Origin: Paracoccus salipaludis | GTDB taxonomy: Bacteria > Pseudomonadota > Alphaproteobacteria > Rhodobacterales > Rhodobacteraceae | Assembly: GCF_002287065.1 (NCBI RefSeq) | Contig: NZ_NSJZ01000001.1 | Coordinates: 372,001-436,000, forward strand | Length of the DNA: 64,000 bases | Direction: 5' to 3' | In this document: piece after piece, positions 15,626 through 27,245 of the stretch | How the letters are laid out: every line of letters begins with the position of its first letter | Position numbering within the stretch: position 1 is the stretch's first letter | The notes under the pieces: generated by a model | Seen by the model: only the letters and a program-made list of their open reading frames with translations | The model's database searches: none | What the model was told of the DNA's origin: nothing | Program-made: the position numbers and the translations under genes

Positions 15626-18184
15626 ATGGCATTCCCCGAACATGCGAAGGTCGTCATCATCGGCCTCGGCGGCATTGTCGGCGCCTCGGTCGCCCATCAC
15701 CTGATCGAGCGGGGCTGGGACGACATCGTCGGCATCGACAAGTCGGGCATCCCCACCGACATCGGCTCGACCGCGCACGCCTCGGATTTCTGCTTCACCA
15801 CCAGCCATGATTTCCTGAGCACCTGGACGACGCTCTATTCCGTCGATTTCTACGAAAGGCTCGGCCATTACGCCAAGGTCGGCGGGATCGAGGTCGCGCG
15901 CGTGGGCGATGACGCCCGGATGAACGAGCTGAAGCGCAAGGTCGCGTCCGGCAAGGCCTTCGGCACGCGCGCGTGCATGATCCCGCCGGCCGAGGTCAAG
16001 GAACGCTTTCCCTTGATCGAGGAGGACGTGATCCAGGGGGCCCTGTGGGACCCCGACGCCGGGCTGGTCATCCCGCGTTCCCAGACCGTCGCGGGCAAGC
16101 TGGTCGATGGGGGCGTGGCCTCGGGCAGGCTGCGGGCCTTCGCCAACACGCCCGCGACCTCGCTGGTGATCGAAGGCGGCCGCATCCGTGGCGTCGTCAC
16201 CCCGCGCGGCACCATCCGCGCCGACCTGGTGATCGTCTGCGCCGGCCTCTGGGGGCGGCTGATCGCCGAGATGGCGGGCGAGGACCTGCCGGTCTTCCCG
16301 GTGGACCACCCGCTGACCTTCTTCGGGCCCTTCACCGAGTTCGAGGGCACCGGCAAGGACATCGGCTATCCGCTGCTGCGCGACCAAGGCAATTCGGCCT
16401 ACATGCGCGACACGGGCGACCCCACGACCGCCGAGGGCGGGCAGATCGAATGGGGCTATTACTACGACACGGCGCCGCGCCTGTGCCACCCGCGCGACAT
16501 CCTGGAAAAGGAGTTCACGCGCCTTTCCCCCTCGCAGCGCGACCTCGACATCGAAGACCTGATGGAGCCGCTGGAGCGCGCCATCGAACTGACCCCGATC
16601 CTGGGCGAGCTTGGCTACAACGAGGGCCATTCCTTCAACGGGTTGCTGCAGGCGACGACGGACGGGCTGCCCTCGGTCGGGGAAAGCCGGAAGGCGCGGG
16701 GGCTGTGGTATGCGGTCGCCGTCTGGGTCAAGGACGCGCCCGCCATCGGCAAGCTGGTGGCCGACTGGATCACCGACGGCCGCACCCAGATCGACCACGC
16801 AAGCATCGATTATGCCCGCTTCAGCCCCCACCAGCTTGAGGCCGGTTACATCACCGCCCGATGCACCCAGACGGCGGCGGCGATCTACACCCCTCCGGTC
16901 CATCCGCGCGAACCCTTCGAAGAGGGCCGCAACATCCGCCGCTCGCCCTTTCACGCGCGCGAGGTGGAACTCGGCGGTCACTTCATGGAACTCGGCGGAT
17001 GGGAACGCGCCCACGGCTATGCCGCGAACGAGCATCTGCTGGAGAAATACGGCGACCGCATCCCCGTCCGCGAACACGAATGGGACAACCGCCATTTCTG
17101 GCGCGTCTCGAACGCCGAACAACTGGAGATGAGCGAGACCTGCGGCATCATCAACCTGTCGCATTTCCACATCACCGGGATCTCGGGGCCGGATCACGTC
17201 GCGCTGCTGGAATGGCTCTGCGCGGCGCGGATCGGGGGGGATGCGAATGTCGGCAAGGGCATCTACACCCATTTCCTCGACGACGAAGGCAACGTCCGCG
17301 CCGACCTGACCGTGCTGCGCTTCGCCGACCGCTGCCTGCTGGTCAACGGCGCCGATGCGGGGCCCCGCGACCTGACCTACATGCGCCGCGTCGCGCAGGA
17401 CCGGGGACTGGACGTCACCCTGACCGACATGACCGAGGAGCGCATCACCATCGGCTTCTGGGGCCCGCAGGCCCGCGCCAAGCTGCAGACGGTGGTCGAG
17501 GACCCTGAGGCGCTGGAGCCTGACGCCTTCCCCTTCGCCGCCATCCGCCCGATCAGGATCGCGGGCAGGGAGGTCACCGCCTTCCGCATCTCCTATGTCG
17601 GCGAGCAGGGGTGGGAACTGCACATGGCCTATGAGGACGGTCTGGCCGTCTGGGACGCGCTGCGCTCGACCGGCGCGATCGCGGTCGGGATCGAGACCTA
17701 TGCGAACTCGCGCCGCCTGGAGAAAAGCCTGCGGTTGCAGAACGCCGACCTGCGGACGGAATACAACCTGTTCGAGGCGGGACTGGCGCGGCCCAAGGTC
17801 AAGGATGCCGATTTCCGCGGCAAGGCGAAGCATATCGAATATGCCGCGCGGGACCACCAGCCGGCGATGCTCTGCACGCTGATGATGACCGACAACACCG
17901 ACGGCAGCGGCATCGCCCGCTATCCGGTCGGCGTCATGCCGGTGCTGGACCCCGACAGCGGCGAGGTGCTGGTCGATGAACTCGGCCGGCGGTCCTACAC
18001 AAGCTCGGTCGCCTACGGGCCCAGCGTGGGATGCAACATCGCCCTTGCCTATCTGCCCCGGGCATATTGCCAGGAGGGCCGCAGGCTGAGCGTCGACTAC
18101 ATGGGGGAAATCCTTCCTGTCGAGGTCGCCGCCGTGGGCCACAGGGCGCTGTTCGATCCCGGCAACCAGCGGCCCCGAAGCTGA
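15626..18184 (+). CDS. FAD-dependent dimethylglycine/sarcosine dehydrogenase-GcvT fusion
   Basis: An 852-aa DMGDH-family enzyme. Residues 1-400 form a DAO-type FAD domain starting VVIIGLGGIVGASVAHHL. The GSTAHAS motif near residue 49 aligns with the GSTWHAA segment whose His carries covalent FAD in DMGDH. Residues about 440-850 are a GcvT-like aminomethyltransferase/folate domain. The reaction oxidises an N-methyl group and hands it to tetrahydrofolate. It lies 2 bp after the TMADH-like gene in one operon under the TetR site. Substrate (dimethylglycine, sarcosine or another N-methyl amine) is not fixed by sequence. Confidence 0.85.
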   Translation: MAFPEHAKVVIIGLGGIVGASVAHHLIERGWDDIVGIDKSGIPTDIGSTAHASDFCFTTSHDFLSTWTTLYSVDFYERLGHYAKVGGIEVARVGDDARMNELKRKVASGKAFGTRACMIPPAEVKERFPLIEEDVIQGALWDPDAGLVIPRSQTVAGKLVDGGVASGRLRAFANTPATSLVIEGGRIRGVVTPRGTIRADLVIVCAGLWGRLIAEMAGEDLPVFPVDHPLTFFGPFTEFEGTGKDIGYPLLRDQGNSAYMRDTGDPTTAEGGQIEWGYYYDTAPRLCHPRDILEKEFTRLSPSQRDLDIEDLMEPLERAIELTPILGELGYNEGHSFNGLLQATTDGLPSVGESRKARGLWYAVAVWVKDAPAIGKLVADWITDGRTQIDHASIDYARFSPHQLEAGYITARCTQTAAAIYTPPVHPREPFEEGRNIRRSPFHAREVELGGHFMELGGWERAHGYAANEHLLEKYGDRIPVREHEWDNRHFWRVSNAEQLEMSETCGIINLSHFHITGISGPDHVALLEWLCAARIGGDANVGKGIYTHFLDDEGNVRADLTVLRFADRCLLVNGADAGPRDLTYMRRVAQDRGLDVTLTDMTEERITIGFWGPQARAKLQTVVEDPEALEPDAFPFAAIRPIRIAGREVTAFRISYVGEQGWELHMAYEDGLAVWDALRSTGAIAVGIETYANSRRLEKSLRLQNADLRTEYNLFEAGLARPKVKDADFRGKAKHIEYAARDHQPAMLCTLMMTDNTDGSGIARYPVGVMPVLDPDSGEVLVDELGRRSYTSSVAYGPSVGCNIALAYLPRAYCQEGRRLSVDYMGEILPVEVAAVGHRALFDPGNQRPRS

Positions 18185-18188
18185 TCGT

Positions 18189-18320
18189 CCGGCCGTCGGC
18201 CGGGCCTGTCGCGGCCGCCTTGGGGCAATCGCGCTGCATGAATGCCCATGCCCCTGCTGCGTCCGGCGGTGCTGTCAGATCCGGGCAAGCCCGTCCTGGA
18301 TGCAGCGGAAGCAGCAGGGG
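18189..18320. repeat. Inverted repeats in the convergent gap 18185-18415
   Basis: This 231-bp gap between convergent genes has no plausible gene. It contains a tight hairpin, CCGGCC-GTC-GGCCGG (18189-18203), just after the dehydrogenase stop. It also contains a perfect 10-bp inverted repeat, CCCCTGCTGC (18251-18260) with GCAGCAGGGG (18311-18320), around 50 nt. The first is a possible terminator; the second is unexplained. Confidence 0.55.
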
Positions 18321-18415
18321 CCCGGACGAACCGGCGCAGGACAGGCTTCGTCATGGGCGGCCGTGTCCTGCACGAAGATGCGTCCGGTGAACATTCCCCT
18401 GATGCCTCCCCGCAA

Positions 18416-19861
18416 TCAGAACGGATAGTGCTGGTTCGGGTCCTCGACGGTGACCCAGCGGATCTCAGTGAACTCGGCGATGCCCGCCTTGCCCCCGAAG
18501 CGCCCGTAGCCCGAGGACTTGACCCCGCCGAAGGGCGCCTGCGGCTCGTCGTTCACGGTGGGGCCGTTGATGTGGCAGATCCCGGCCTCAAGCCGGTCGG
18601 CGAAGGCCATGGCGCGCTTGATGTCGCGGCTGAAGACGGCCGAGGACAGGCCGTATTCGCTTTCGTTGGCGACGCGCAGGGCGTCCTCCTCTCCCTTCAC
18701 CCGGATGATCGGCTTGACCGGGCCGAAGCTTTCCTCGGCATAAACGCGCATCTCGGGCGTGACGTTGTCGATGACGGTCGCGGCGACGACCGCGCCGTCG
18801 CGCGTGCCGCCCGCCAGCACCTTGCCGCCCCTGGCGCGGGCGTCGGCAATCAGCTCGTCCATCCGCTCGCCCGCGCCGGGCAGGCACAGCGCGCCAAGGA
18901 CGACATGGCCGCGCGGGTCGCCCGCCGGCAGTTCGGCGGCGCGGGCCGCGAACTTGCGCGCGAACTCGTCGGCGATGCTGTCGTCCACGATCAGGCGCTC
19001 GGTGGACATGCAGATCTGGCCCTGGTTCATGTAGCAGCCGAAGATGGCCGCGTTCACGGCCGCATCCACGTCGGCGTCGTCCAGCACCACGAAGGGCGCC
19101 TTGCCGCCCAGTTCCAGCAGCGCAGGCTTGAGGTTCTCGCCCGCAAGGCGGCCGATGATGCGCCCGACCTTGCTCGATCCGGTGAAGTTCACGTGCCGCA
19201 CCTCGGGGGCGCGGATCAGCGTTTCGACGATTTCGGCCGCGTCCTCGGGTGCGTTCGAGATGACGTTGACGACGCCCGGCGGGAAGCCCGCGTCAAGGAA
19301 GCACTGGCCGATCAGGCGCTGGGTCTCGGGGCACATCTCGGACGACTTCAGCACCGCCGTGTTGCCCAGCGCGACCGGCACGGCGACGGCACGGGTGCCC
19401 AGGATGACCGGCGCGTTCCAGGGCGCGATGCCCAGGCACACGCCGCGCGGGCAGGCCACGGCCATCGACAGGCAGCCGGGCTTGTTCGACGGCAGGATCT
19501 CGCCGCCCACCTGGGTCACGACGCTGGCGGCCTCGCGCAGGATGTTGGCGGCCAGCGTCACGTTGAAGCCGATCCAGGGGCCGGTCGCGCCGGTCTCGGC
19601 CATGGCGGCGGCGACGAACTCGTCCCGGCGCGCCTCCATCGCATCGGCCGCTTTCATCAGCAGCGCGCGGCGGACGGCCGGCGCGGTGCGCGCCCAGGCG
19701 GGGAAGGCGGCATGGGCGGCGCGGACGGCGGCCAGCGCATCCTCGCGGCTGGCGGCGGCGGCGCTGGTCGCCACCTTGCCCGTCACCGGGTCGGCGCGGG
19801 TGAAGCTGCGCCCGCCGGTCGCGTCGCGGTGCGCGCCATCGATCAGAAGCTGGGTGGTCAT
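18416..19861 (-). CDS. Aromatic-aldehyde dehydrogenase (vanillin/salicylaldehyde type) 1
   Basis: A 481-aa NAD(P)-dependent aldehyde dehydrogenase. The general-base Glu is in LLELGGKAPF and the catalytic Cys in NQGQICMSTERL. The cofactor loop FTGSSKVGRII is present. The sequence style is that of the benzaldehyde/vanillin/salicylaldehyde dehydrogenase subgroup. ATG 19861 is preceded by GAGGAG at good spacing; the 15-residue upstream extension is rejected. It lies 90 bp after a paralogous ALDH and next to the pob/pca cluster. An inferred role is oxidation of lignin-type aldehydes such as 4-hydroxybenzaldehyde or vanillin to acids entering the 4-hydroxybenzoate/protocatechuate branch. Confidence 0.82.
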   Translation of the reverse strand: MTTQLLIDGAHRDATGGRSFTRADPVTGKVATSAAAASREDALAAVRAAHAAFPAWARTAPAVRRALLMKAADAMEARRDEFVAAAMAETGATGPWIGFNVTLAANILREAASVVTQVGGEILPSNKPGCLSMAVACPRGVCLGIAPWNAPVILGTRAVAVPVALGNTAVLKSSEMCPETQRLIGQCFLDAGFPPGVVNVISNAPEDAAEIVETLIRAPEVRHVNFTGSSKVGRIIGRLAGENLKPALLELGGKAPFVVLDDADVDAAVNAAIFGCYMNQGQICMSTERLIVDDSIADEFARKFAARAAELPAGDPRGHVVLGALCLPGAGERMDELIADARARGGKVLAGGTRDGAVVAATVIDNVTPEMRVYAEESFGPVKPIIRVKGEEDALRVANESEYGLSSAVFSRDIKRAMAFADRLEAGICHINGPTVNDEPQAPFGGVKSSGYGRFGGKAGIAEFTEIRWVTVEDPNQHYPF

Positions 19862-19951
19862 GGAAGTCTCCTCACTCTGTCCTGTGTTTGGCGGGGGCGG
19901 GGTCAAGTGCCCGCCATCCGCCGCAATCCGGGCGCTGCCCTCGGGGCCGCG

Positions 19952-21424
19952 TCATTGATCTGGCTCCCCGGCCACGCGGGCGGCATCGAGGAACGGATAG
20001 CTTCGGGGGCCGTCGGCAAGGCTGACCCAGCGCAGTTCGGTGAACTCATCCAGCGCATGGGCCCCGCCGAAACGGCCGTAGCCGCTGTCCTTGACGCCGC
20101 CGATGGGCAGGTCGGGCCGGTCGTTCAGCGTCGGGCCGTTGATGTGGCACATGCCGGTTTCAAGCTGGCGCGCCAGCCGCAGCGCGCGGGCGGAGTCGCG
20201 GCTGAAGATGGCCGAGGACAACCCGTAGCGCGTGTCGTTGGCGATGCCGATGGCCTCGTCCTCGGTCCCGGCGCGGCAGATGCTGGCGACGGGGCCGAAG
20301 CATTCCTCGGCGTAAAGCACCATCCCCGGTGCCACGCCGTCCAGCACGGTGGCATCCATGAAGTTGCCACGGGGCGCGCCGCCCGCACGCAGCACCGCGC
20401 CCTTGGCAGTGGCGTCGCGGACCAGTTCGGCCAGCCGCTCGGCGACCGTCGCGCTGACCAGCGGACCCAGTGCGCAGCCCTGCCGCAGCTCGCCCGCCGT
20501 CAGCCGCGCGGCGCGCCGGGCAAGGCGTTCGGCGAAGTCGTCGGCAACGCTGTCCATCACCACGATGCGGTCGGTCGCCATGCAGATCTGGCCCTGGTTG
20601 AAGAAGGACCCGAAGGCCGCCGCATCCACCGCCGCGTCCAGATCGGCGTCCTCCAGCACGATCAGCGGCGCCTTGCCGCCCAGTTCCAGCAGGCAGCGCT
20701 TGAGGTGGCGCGCGGCGGTTTCCGCGATGATCCGGCCCACGCGGGTCGAACCGGTGAAGTTGATGCGGCGCACGGCGTCGTGGGCGATCAGCGCCTCGAC
20801 CACCTCGGCAGCATGTTCGGGGGCATGGGTCACGATGTTCAGCACGCCGTCGGGCAACCCGGCTTCGGACAGGATGCGGCCGACCAGCAGATGCGTGGCA
20901 GGGCAGATTTCGGATGCCTTCATCACCACGGTATTGCCGCAGGCGAGCGCCGTGGCGACCGCGCGCATCGCCAGCACGAAGGGCGCGTTCCAGGGGGCCA
21001 TGGCAAGGCAGACGCCCACCGGCTCGCGGAAGGCGAAGCTGAGGCCCGAGGGGTCGCGCAGCACCGTGCCCTCGATCTGCGTGACCAGGGCGGCGGCGGC
21101 TTCCAGATGCTGCCGCCCGACCTCAAGGTTGAAGCGCAGCCACAACTCGGTCGCGCCGATCTCGGCCTGCATGGCCGCCCGGATCTCGTCCGCACGGGCG
21201 TCGATGAGGGCGGCCGCGCGGTTCAGGATGGTGCGGCGTTCCGCCGGCAGGCTGCGCGACCAGGCGGGGAAGGCGCGGGCGGCGTTGTTCGCGGCCGCGA
21301 TGGCGTCACGGCGGCGGAAGGCAGGGGCGCTTGACGCGATGATGCCGGTTGCCGGGCTCCGGCGCTGGAACGCGGCGCCCGCCATGCGGCTGCGGCCTTC
21401 CCGTGCGGGCCTCGACTGGTTCAA
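19952..21424 (-). CDS. Aromatic-aldehyde dehydrogenase 2 (TTG start)
   Basis: A 490-aa paralogue of the neighbouring ALDH, with the same LLELGGKAPL base and NQGQICMATDR nucleophile motifs and the same C-terminal ending style. The chosen start is TTG at 21424, because GGAGGAGG lies 7 nt upstream and gives the family's usual length. ATG 21385 (13 codons in) is the alternative. The far upstream start at 21517 would run through the divergent promoter region. It is divergent from an AraC regulator, which probably controls it. Substrate preference versus its tandem paralogue cannot be read from sequence. Confidence 0.78.
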   Translation of the reverse strand: MNQSRPAREGRSRMAGAAFQRRSPATGIIASSAPAFRRRDAIAAANNAARAFPAWSRSLPAERRTILNRAAALIDARADEIRAAMQAEIGATELWLRFNLEVGRQHLEAAAALVTQIEGTVLRDPSGLSFAFREPVGVCLAMAPWNAPFVLAMRAVATALACGNTVVMKASEICPATHLLVGRILSEAGLPDGVLNIVTHAPEHAAEVVEALIAHDAVRRINFTGSTRVGRIIAETAARHLKRCLLELGGKAPLIVLEDADLDAAVDAAAFGSFFNQGQICMATDRIVVMDSVADDFAERLARRAARLTAGELRQGCALGPLVSATVAERLAELVRDATAKGAVLRAGGAPRGNFMDATVLDGVAPGMVLYAEECFGPVASICRAGTEDEAIGIANDTRYGLSSAIFSRDSARALRLARQLETGMCHINGPTLNDRPDLPIGGVKDSGYGRFGGAHALDEFTELRWVSLADGPRSYPFLDAARVAGEPDQ

Positions 21425-21524
21425 AGCACGTCCTCCTCCGGGCCGCGGGGGCCCGTGCCTCCCCTGTGTCCGCCATGTTTTTGCGGAATGCCTCAGAAAT
21501 ATGCGGTTGCTCACCAACCATTAA

Positions 21525-21560
21525 TGCCAGTTTATGGCCGAGACTTGTGTTTATCTGGCA
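21525..21560. promoter_or_regulatory. Dyad between aldehyde dehydrogenase and AraC regulator
   Basis: TGCCAG (21525-21530) and CTGGCA (21555-21560) are inverted and flanked by matching A/T-rich bases (AATGCCAG and CTGGCAGAAT). They sit between the divergent ALDH and AraC-family genes, the expected place for the regulator's half-sites. The call rests on symmetry and position only. Confidence 0.4.
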
Positions 21561-21569
21561 GAATGCAGC

Positions 21570-22466
21570 ATGGCGGACACGGCAGTTGACGGACTGGACA
21601 GGACAGCCCGTGCCGAGCGGCTGCCGACGGGCCTGCGCAGCACCGTGATTCGGCCCGGACGTGGGGCCTATGAGCCGTTCGTCCACCTGGTGCTGCTCGA
21701 AGCGGGCGAGATCACCGTGGATGCGGGCGACGGCTCCCGCGAGGCCGAAGCGCCTGCCGCCCTGATCCTGCCGCCCGGCCCCGGGGTGCTGCTGACCCTT
21801 GGCCCCGGCTGCGATGGATGGCTGCTGGGCATGGGGCCGTCCCTTCTGTCGGCGGCCGTGGGCGCGCGGGCGGAATCCGAGTTCCTTGCCCCCATCGGCA
21901 CCCATCTGATGATCGCGCGGGACTTTGCCCCCGACACCGCGACCGACCCCGCCGCGCTGGCCGAGCGGATCGCGGACGAGTTGTCGCGCCCAACGCCGGG
22001 GGCGCAGATGGCCGTCCTCGCCGGCCTGCGGCTGCTTCTGATCGACATCTGGCGCAGCAGCGGCTCTGAGCCCCAGCGGCTGGCGCAGGGCAGCGACGCC
22101 CATGTGCTGCTGAGCTTCCGCCGGCTGGTCGAGCTGCATTTCCACAAGCGGCTGGGCGTCGCCGATTATGCCGCGCAACTGGGCGTGACCTATGACCGGC
22201 TGCACGGCATCTGCCAGCGCAACCTGCAACGTGCGCCGCTGCAGCTGATCCACGCCCGGATGATGCGCGAGGCGGCAAGCTGGCTTGAGCGCTCGGGCCA
22301 GCCGATCCAGCAGATCGCCCATGCGCTGGGCTTTCCCGACAGCGCAGAGTTCAGCCATTTCTTCAAACGGCAGAGCGGGCTGTCGCCCTCGCGCTTCCGC
22401 CAGCAGGTCCGCAACCAGAGCGAGGCGATCGGCCTTGCCCGGACCTCCTTCGCGGACTGGCCCTGA
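21570..22466 (+). CDS. AraC-family transcriptional regulator (PobR-like)
   Basis: A 298-aa regulator with a cupin-like sensing domain (about 10-130) and a C-terminal double HTH (about 205-290, including VADYAAQLGVTYDRLHGICQ and IAHALGFPDSAEFSHFFKRQ). ATG 21570 is preferred to ATG 21534 because the latter lies inside the dyad at 21525-21560; neither has a strong ribosome site. The gene is divergent from the second aldehyde dehydrogenase and close to pobA, so aromatic aldehyde or 4-hydroxybenzoate control is inferred. Its stop abuts, tail to tail, the end of pcaQ with no gap. Confidence 0.8.
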   Translation: MADTAVDGLDRTARAERLPTGLRSTVIRPGRGAYEPFVHLVLLEAGEITVDAGDGSREAEAPAALILPPGPGVLLTLGPGCDGWLLGMGPSLLSAAVGARAESEFLAPIGTHLMIARDFAPDTATDPAALAERIADELSRPTPGAQMAVLAGLRLLLIDIWRSSGSEPQRLAQGSDAHVLLSFRRLVELHFHKRLGVADYAAQLGVTYDRLHGICQRNLQRAPLQLIHARMMREAASWLERSGQPIQQIAHALGFPDSAEFSHFFKRQSGLSPSRFRQQVRNQSEAIGLARTSFADWP

Positions 22467-24643
<2,177 letters not shown>

Positions 24644-24644
<1 letters not shown>

Positions 24645-25424
24645 TGCACACCATCCAGGCAAACGGCGCCGACCTGCATGTGGCGCTTTCGGGGCCCGAG
24701 CAGGGCCCGGCAGTGATGTTCTCGAACTCGCTGGGCACCGACCTGCGGGTCTGGGACGAACTGATCCCGCATCTGCCGCAAGGGCTGCGGCTTGTCCGCT
24801 ATGACAAGCGCGGGCACGGGCTGTCCGAGGAAACCCCCGGTCCCTACAGCATCGAGACGCTGGCGGACGACGCCGCCGCGCTGATCGAGGCGCTGGGCCT
24901 GAAAAAGGTCGTCTTCGTCGGCCTGTCCATCGGCGGGCTGATCGGCCAGTCGCTGGCCGCGCGCCGTCCCGACCTGCTGGCCGGACTGGTGATTTCCAAC
25001 TCGGCCGCGAAGATCGGGGATGCCGCGATGTGGGGCGCCCGGATCGAGGCGATCCGCCGGAACGGGCTGGGCAGCATCGCCGAGCCGACGATGGAGCGCT
25101 GGTTCTCGCCCGCCTTCCGGGCCGGGGGGCGGGACGCTGTCTGGCAGCGGATGCTCGCCCGCCAGCCGCAGGAAGGCTACATCGCCTGCTGCGAGGCCAT
25201 CGCCGGGGCCGACCTGACCGCTTCCGCCCGCAGCTTGGACCTGCCGGTGCAGGTGATCGCGGGCGGCCATGACGGTTCGACCCCGCCCGACCTGGTGCGG
25301 GCCACGGCCGACCTGATCCCGGGCGCCCGCTTCGACCTGATCGAGGCGGCCGCGCATATCCCCTGCGTCGAGGCGCCCGGCGCCCACGCGGCCATCCTGT
25401 CCCGTTTCCTGAAGGAGATCGGCC

Positions 25425-25432
<8 letters not shown>
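24644..25432 (+). CDS. pcaD: 3-oxoadipate enol-lactonase
   Basis: A 262-aa alpha/beta hydrolase that opens 3-oxoadipate enol-lactone to 3-oxoadipate. The nucleophile elbow is GLSIGG near residue 91; the Asp and His of the triad fall in the C-terminal third (GGHDGSTPP, AAHIPCVEAP). It overlaps pobA by 1 nt and pcaC by 8 nt. Here PcaD and PcaC are separate proteins, unlike the PcaL fusion found in some bacteria. Confidence 0.94.
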
Positions 25433-26529
<1,097 letters not shown>

Positions 26530-26530
<1 letters not shown>

Positions 26531-27240
26531 TGAAGATCGTGGACGCAAGAAACAACGCGCCGCAGTATCTCAAGGAATCGTCCTCGCAGACGGCCGGGCC
26601 TTATGTCCATATCGGATTGGCGCCCGGCGCCGCGGGGTTCCAGATCTTCGACAAGGAACTGGGCTGGGACATCGCCGGCCCCAACGCCAAGGGCGAGCGT
26701 ATCCGGGTCGAGGGCGTGGTGATCGACGGCATGGGCAGCCCGGTCAAGGACGTGCTGATCGAGGTCTGGCAGGCCAATGCCGAGGGGATCTATGCCCATT
26801 CCGAGGTGCCCGGCGAGGTCGAGGAAGGCTTTCGCGGCTGGGGCCGGGTCATCACCGACTTCGAGACCGGCGAATGGGGCTTCGACACGGTCAAGCCCGG
26901 CCCGGTCAATGCCCGGCGCAAGATGCAGTCGGGCGTCCACCAGCGGGTCCGGGAAACCCATCCCGACTGGCTGGGCCGCGAGGACGAGACGCACGCGCCG
27001 ATGGCGCCGCACCTCAACCTCTGGATCGTCGCGCGCGGCATCAACATCGGCCTGAACACCCGGATGTATTTCGAGGACGAGCCCGAGGCGAATGCCGCCG
27101 ATCCGGTGCTGAACCTGATCGAATGGGAAAACCGCCGCGCGACCCTGATCGCCAAGCGCAGCGAGCGGGACGGCAAGACCGTCTATCGCTTCGACATCCG
27201 TCTTCAAGGCGAAGGCGAAACCGTGTTCTTCGATATCTGA
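26530..27240 (+). CDS. pcaG: Protocatechuate 3,4-dioxygenase alpha subunit, enlarged
   Basis: A 236-aa partner of PcaH; it lacks the iron ligands, as alpha subunits do, and helps form the active-site cavity. The fold is recognisable from SSQTAGPYVHIGL, LIEVWQANAEGIYAHSE and APMAPHLNLWIVARGINIGL. It is about 30 residues longer than the usual 200-205. The extra stretch (about residues 133-157, Arg/His-rich) falls between the PGPV and MAPHLNLW blocks. It follows pcaH directly and precedes a BKACE gene by 5 bp. Confidence 0.92.
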
Positions 27241-27245
27241 GTGCC

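Noticed and set aside
15590..18142. 850-codon open frame antisense to the DMGDH-like gene
   Set aside because: It lies exactly opposite a clear 852-aa enzyme, has no family features and is rich in the residue mix produced by the reverse complement of GC-rich codons.
18242..21334. 1030-codon open frame across both aldehyde dehydrogenases on the opposite strand
   Set aside because: It is the complement of two well-supported enzymes and the gap between them; it has no recognisable domain and arises from lack of stops in GC-rich DNA.
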